NCBI RefSeq assembly: GCF_958450345.1
Contig: NC_088780.1
Span: forward strand, 156,842,726 to 156,906,725
Direction: 5' to 3'
Origin: Calliphora vicina
Taxonomy: Eukaryota > Arthropoda > Insecta > Diptera > Calliphoridae
Length of the DNA stretch: 64,000 nt
Notes under the pieces: model-generated
Told to the model about the DNA's origin: nothing
The model's database searches: none
The model's input: only the letters and a program-made list of their open reading frames with translations
In this document: positions 58,940-64,000 of the stretch, piece by piece
Layout of the letters: each line of letters begins with the position of its first letter
Numbering within the stretch: position 1 is the stretch's first letter
Position numbers and translations under genes: made by a program

Positions 58940-59125
58940 AGAAATTGTCAAAGAACATTTAGACAGCTCGATACAGAAATGAAAATATTTTAAAGGGGAC
59001 GATTGATTCTTTAATTGATTCAATGCATCGTCGTTTTGAAGCAGCAATAAAAACAAGAGATATTCAACAAAATTATGAGGCAGGGCCAGACAATTTTTGT
59101 AAAAATGTTTAGTTGTCATTGTCTT
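58940..59125 (+). mobile_element. Tc1-like transposase C-terminal tail
   Basis: The plus strand reads DSLIDSMHRRFEAAIKTRDI followed by QQNYE, the C-terminal helix of the same Tc1 group as the remnants at 20.8 and 40.8 kb (compare SLIGSVHRRSDVVIKN at 20.9 kb). It directly follows mariner copy 7, suggesting one element landed at the edge of the other. Confidence 0.5.
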
Positions 59126-59184
59126 ATAAATATCATAATAATGAATACATTTTAGTTTGTTTTGTGTTTTCGCTAATTAGGCCC

Positions 59185-59440
59185 GGAGAAACACGACGCA
59201 AACCGAAACGACGCATATCGATGCACGATTTTCCATACATTTGTATTGATTTTCATTTAATTGATTCTGAAATTCATAATTTTAGCTAAAAAAATTTATT
59301 TTTCGATACAAACATTCTCATATTAACGACGCAAATCGAAGTACAAACGACGCAACTTCGAAGGCATGCGACGCAATATGAAACAAAAACGATGCAAATC
59401 GAAGGAGTAACGATGCAACTTCGAAGCCATGCGACGGAAT
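59185..59440 (+). repeat. ACGACGCAA / TTCGAAG short-repeat cluster
   Basis: Eleven or so ACGACGCA/ACGATGCA-type phrases occur in 250 bp, several followed by AATCGAAG or ACTTCGAAG. A longer phrase (CGAYGCAACTTCGAAGSCATGCGACG) appears twice, at about 59348 and 59410. GC dinucleotide content here is well above its surroundings. No frame is open through it. Confidence 0.55.
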
Positions 59441-62400
59441 AAATAAACAAAATTTGGAATATTGAATATTTGGAAAAGTTTCCGTTGTATTATCAACTAC
59501 TGTAAATGTAATTATCGATCCAAAACGTGCTTGTTAGTAAGCATTAGACTGTTTTAAAACTTTAACGATCGATCTTATAGAAACGCCATTTATCAACATA
59601 TCTTGTTACATCACGACAATGTACCGTTGCATTTTGACTATATGAAAATTTGAATTACTTTCCTATAATGAGAAACTGACAAATGATGTTATAAAAATAT
59701 TTAGGATCGTTAAAATAATGAAAAGGAGTTCAGATCCAGAGAAATATTTATCAAATTTCTATACTCCTAAAGCTATAGGGTATTATATGATCGGGCTAAC
59801 CCATCTTATACTTTCTTACTTGTTTTATTATTAATTTTTGTTGTTGTTATTGTTATTATTATTGTATTGTTGTATGTATTATTTAGCATTTTATCATAAG
59901 TATTCATAATTGGTTACATCAACTTTTGTTACTTTCGATTTCTTCACATTCACATTAAGAAAAACAAAAATAAACGAAACAAAACAAAACAACTGCCAAC
60001 CATAAAGATCCATCCGTTTATATGACTTTTTTTATTAAAAAAATTCACTTGTTTGTGTAGGCAACAGTGAGTGTATTAATGTCTGGATTAATACTTTTTT
60101 TATTTTGGAAGGGTTCAATGACCGCTCTGTTGGTCGGGGTCTATAGAGTGGTTGGTTGGTAAAAGCTCGTAAGTTTAGCAAACGTGATATTCTTCCCATC
60201 TTGAATTTATTTTACTCACTATTGAGGTTTTACTCTATGAGTGGTGATGGTGCTGGTGCCTGCCTCATTATTTAATGCGTCTTTTTTATTTAATTATATT
60301 TTTTTTCTTTTTAGACTTTGTATTATTGTTGTTAGGTTTTGTGTTAATTTTTTTCTTTATATACAATATTATTTTATAGTATTACTACTATAGTTATTGC
60401 CTTTGTTTATATTAATATGCATTATAACAATTATTATAATTTATTTATTTAAATTGTTTCGCCATAAATAAGTGCAAAAATAGTAAATAATGGTCTTACA
60501 TACTTGTAGTTAATTATTTTTGGTTAATGACGTGTTTTGTTATTAATTTATTTCATTTCATTTTGTTTTATTTTATTTACTAGAAATAGTAAGTAGATAG
60601 TTAAATGCAATCTCTTTTTAGAAGTTGAAAATAATTAAAATTTAAATTAGTTTTATTTGTGGTTTTCACATAAATAAGTACATCCTGACTGTTATTTTTT
60701 ATTCAAATTAACAATTTAATTATAATTATTTTTATAATATGCTTTTTATAAGCAAACAATTATTTTAGAATTTATTCCTCATACGCCCATTAACACGAAG
60801 TCTGATTATTTATTAACTAATAGTTAGTACTGTCGGTTAAAATTATTTTTGTATGAACACTGTCAGTTTAACTATTAGTTAACAAATAGCCAGACTTCGT
60901 GTTAATGGGGTTAGTAGTTTAAAAATAGGAGTTGAATTATGGGGTACAAATTGTAGTCTTTCCAATACAATTTGTATCCAAAAGTCTACGGTCGTTACAA
61001 CAACATAATTTTATGCCTATCGTTTAATTCAATTATTTTAATTGAATTTTATTTATTATTTTTCAAAAATTGTTTAATCCATTAACATTGATTTTTTTAA
61101 AAAATGGGAAACCCAAGGTGGCGTATAATTTTGCTAAATAAGCGTAAAGGGTTTTATTTACGACTTTGGTATCTTCGGTGACCCGAACTGAAATTTTCCG
61201 CCAAAAATTTTCTTTTTTCGATTTTCTCGAAAAAAAGGGTCAAACTGACCACCAAAGAGAGGAGCTAGAGGGTTACGATCATCCACAAAAATATTCCCCC
61301 TAAAATTCCACAATATAACTCTGACAATAAGAATGCTCTCAGAGATTAACTTACAACATTTTTTTCAGTTAGTAAAAAAAAAATCAGACCAGCTGGACTA
61401 TAAGTTTGTTCCACAAAAATTATCTACTCAACATGCCCTTTCAGAATTATAGGGTCGCTATTCTGTTCCAATCAAAAAGTCTCAATTTGAGGACAGTGTG
61501 ATTGTTGGCAAATTAATAGAATATTTTTTTGCTGATTTTATTACGTTGCTTTGAATTAAATTAATTTCAAATTTAAAAAACCGTTCACAGAATTATTTTT
61601 TGAAGTTCAAAATATACTAAACAATGCAAAGAAATGAAGAAATAGCAATACACTAAACCCATGGTAGGCGTTCATATTTTTGAGGTTACGATGATTTTCG
61701 TCAAACAACCCGAATGTGAACAAAAGAGCGTAAAAATACACACAATTCATTCAGTTTCTTGATGTTGTTGTGGATATTTTATTTTTTACCCAAAAGAGCA
61801 CACAAATTAAATGCCTCTTTTTGCGTACCACTGCACTAAACTAAGCATGTGCATTCGTTGCTGTGTCAGTGACGACTAAACAAAAGTAAATAAGAATATA
61901 TGTATGTGTCGTTGGTCAGCGCGAAAGCACTATGAAATGGGCACCATTGCTATAGAACTACCCTGTATTGAATTCATTGTTGATAATGTCGAATTCTTCT
62001 TCTTTTCGAAAAGAAAAAAATTAAGAAAAGAGTCTATATAGAGAGAACACAAACCTTTTGTCTGTCAATTAGTAGACATTCTTCAAGAAGATCCATCTCA
62101 TTAATATTTTAAATTTTCTAACGTTTAGACCAGTGATGTTCAAAAATAAAAATGAAGATGTATTGGTGAGAGAGCTACCCAGCAAACATAATGTCAAACA
62201 CTTAAAATAAGAACAAAATAAAGAATGTTTAGATTTAGAATTTTTGCCAGATATAACCAATTTATTAAATGAATGTAATTTAAATTTTAAGGATATAAAA
62301 GAATATACATTATACGGCCGACATTCTCTAAATTTTTTTATTTATTACTGACTTTGTTGTTTTGTGTTCAATTGTAATTGAAACGCGTGTGTTTGCTATG

Positions 62401-63169
62401 CTTCGTCCAAAAACCAACCAACAACAATGCTTAATGAATTTCTGAAAAAAATGAGACATTTGTTACGCTCTTTTAAAGAGAATAAGAATATGTGTGTTGT
62501 TACTCAGCGCGAAAGCACAATGAAATGAACATCATTGGTTTAGACACATATAAAATATATGGAGGATGGAAAGTAATTTGGACCTAATTCTGACAATAAC
62601 CAAACACTATTTACCCTTTCTTATGCTTTTAATGGCAAAAAATTAGTGAGTAATCTTCTTTTCGTTGAGGTACCTTTTTTGCAAGTGTAATGTAAACTTA
62701 GAGGATTTTAATACCGTTTTCTGTCAGAGTGCAGATATATCTTTACCCTAGGGGAAAGGGAAATAATACAAAACTTGTCACGTGACTAGTTTCCAAATTG
62801 TTGGGACCGGTTCTAGCTGCAACTCTTTGTATGAAAAGAACCTGTTACTTTAACTTGGCGATGTCCTAGGAGGTGGTAAATTGACACCTTTAAGGACTCT
62901 GTGGTCTGGTCTTAAAATTAGAAAGACTATAACGTGTTTAAAATTCATTGATAAGTTGTCATCTTTTTGCAACAATTGTTCAAATGAAGTGATAATAAAT
63001 TCAGTTTAATGTATCTTAGTCTCGAAAACCCATAAAATATTCAGTCATTCAGCGAATTAATGGGTACCCAATAGCGCGATTTAAAGGTTTCAATCCCGAA
63101 ATTATTCGCTATTCGTAATATAGGCGTCAATACAGTCTGTTTCGATAATTCCAAAAAATCGAATGAACG
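59441..63169. other. Gene-free AT-rich region with small repeats
   Basis: Largely AT-rich with T-runs and ATTATT tracts (59820-60600). It contains the terminus of a Helentron-like repeat near 59809-59829, a 124-bp MITE at 60786-60909, and a direct repeat (GTCAGCGCGAAAGCACTATGAAATG near 61916 and a variant near 62501). The sequence at 62740-62890 is reminiscent of the phrases at the start of the window. No gene supported. Confidence 0.4.
60786..60909. mobile_element. 124-bp MITE-like inverted repeat
   Basis: CCCATTAACACGAAGTCTG at the left is matched by CAGACTTCGTGTTAATGGG at the right. The pairing continues imperfectly inward (AACTAATAGTTA / TAACTATTAGTT, and ACTGTC / its inverse), so nearly the whole segment folds back. 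No clear target duplication. Confidence 0.7.
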
Positions 63170-63440
63170 TTCTACCAGAAATCTAGTACGTTAGTCTCTT
63201 AGTGCAGGAAAATGAAGATGACAGAAAAGGTGATAAATAGTCTTCATAGTTTCGTCATTCTGACAAATCTTCCAGAAGTCAATGTACGGTAATCCGAGTG
63301 TACTAGTACGAGTGCCGAATTTACAGTGGCCGGCAAATGTCGATTTTATTCGGTCGAACCCTATAAGATATTGTCACAAAAATTCATTCCAAGATAACGA
63401 ATGGTGTGGTTAAACTTAACGAACTTTCTTTGACCGCATG
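63170..63440 (-). mobile_element. LOA-type LINE RNase H remnant
   Basis: One minus-strand frame gives GFDRIKSTFAGHCKFGTRTS, then TLGLPYIDFWKICQNDETMK and TIYHLFCHLHFPALRD, ending at a stop. This corresponds to the RNase H end plus Cys-rich tail of LOA-type LINEs (xLTGHxxxGxHAxRLGL...DFCRxC...EEETxxHLLCxCPAL). It is short, 5'-truncated and decayed, but the motif order is clear. Confidence 0.6.
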
Positions 63441-63495
63441 TTAACCAACCAATACTCCTGTCACGCATAGATTGAGCCGTTCACACTTATTTGCA

Positions 63496-63877
63496 AGTTG
63501 GAGGTCCACACCACGCGTTTTACGTTTTCTCGCATTCTACGCGGCTGTCAAAAAAGTAGAATCAATGTAAATATTTGAACGCTTCAAGTTACAAGTAAAA
63601 AAGCGTAGAATGCCTTCACGCGTAGAATGCTTAGCTTAGTCAGCTGATTTTATATTCTTTTTTTAATGTGTATTTTTCAATTTTAATAAATTAAAACGAG
63701 TTTAATGGTGAAAAAATAAATAAAAGCTGCAGAAAACACGAAGTTTTTTAATAATAAAACAAAAAATTTACACTTAAAAAGCATCGCATGTAACTTGAAG
63801 CGTAGAATTCGAAGTATGTAGGTATGAAAAGAACGCAATGCTTTGACGCGAAGACGCGTAGCGTGGACCTCCAGCTT
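63496..63877. mobile_element. 382-bp MITE with GGAGGTCCAC TIRs
   Basis: AAGTTGGAGGTCCACACCAC at the left and the reverse complement of GTGGACCTCCAGCTT at the right pair with two to three mismatches over about 22 bp. Several subterminal GCGTAGAAT / ATTCTACGC motifs appear in both orientations near both ends, suggestive of transposase binding sites. Non-coding interior. Confidence 0.65.
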
Positions 63878-64000
63878 TAGTTGTTACAACGAAACTATTT
63901 TCTCTCAGTTCTAATTATTTTACAACAGGATTGTTTATTCAGACTTCCTACACCTTAATGTAGAACAATTAGGAAGAGTCCAGACTTTCCAACACATGAG

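Overview
The window looks like AT-rich, repeat-laden genomic DNA from a higher fly (Diptera: Brachycera, probably a calyptrate such as a blow fly or house-fly relative). This is an inference. It rests on base composition, abundant CAA/GTT trinucleotide tracts, fly-type translation-start and splice contexts, several decayed Mos1-like (mauritiana-type) mariner copies, Tc1-like and RTE/LOA-type remnants, and dense short TIR elements. Nothing looks prokaryotic. No virus, CRISPR array or operon was seen.

Gene content is very low. Only two loci look like host protein genes. One is a small intronless 84-codon ORF at 5586-5840, with a good fly start context and a possible TATA/Inr promoter about 400 bp upstream. 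The other is the 5' part of a spliced gene for a secreted protein: coding exons 47156-47501 and 47600-47726, a clear signal peptide, an intron of 98 bp, and a following donor site whose intron runs at least 5 kb and probably past the window edge. I cannot name either gene with confidence.

The rest is a nest of mobile elements and repeats. From left to right: degenerate repeats and a 156-bp MITE (1-3.4 kb); a ~210-224 bp tandem repeat (3.4-4.06 kb); the small gene (5.1-5.8 kb); a long AT-rich desert with degenerate repeats (5.8-10.7 kb); an internally deleted mariner (10.7-11.2 kb) and an RTE-type retrotransposon end (11.9-12.3 kb); mariner copies near 16, 22, 26.4, 40, 43, 55 and 58 kb; foldback/MITE elements at 19.5, 22.8, 24.5 and 38.9 kb; a TA-flanked 1.4-kb TIR element (29.3-30.75 kb); tRNA-derived SINEs at 22, 31.2 and 40.3 kb; a 5'-truncated non-LTR retrotransposon with an intact 344-codon reverse-transcriptase frame (33.2-34.4 kb) inserted in a degenerate tandem repeat; two hAT-type elements with perfect 8-bp target duplications (37.27-38.27 and 38.75-39.72 kb), the first nested in a Harbinger-like MITE; a perfect 157-bp inverted repeat (44.6-45.16 kb); and a 4.4-kb satellite of ~39 copies of a 114-bp monomer (48.4-52.8 kb) inside the intron of the secreted-protein gene. 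The right end (59-64 kb) is AT-rich, with small MITEs and an LOA-like RNase H remnant.

The nesting gives relative ages: Helitron into mariner; SINE and TA-MITE into mariner; hAT into Harbinger MITE; foldback into hAT; LINE into tandem repeat. I found no new enzymatic or defence system. The most notable items are the frame-preserving 114-bp satellite, the perfect 157-bp inverted repeat (a candidate hairpin RNA source) and the cleanly delimited nested TIR elements.
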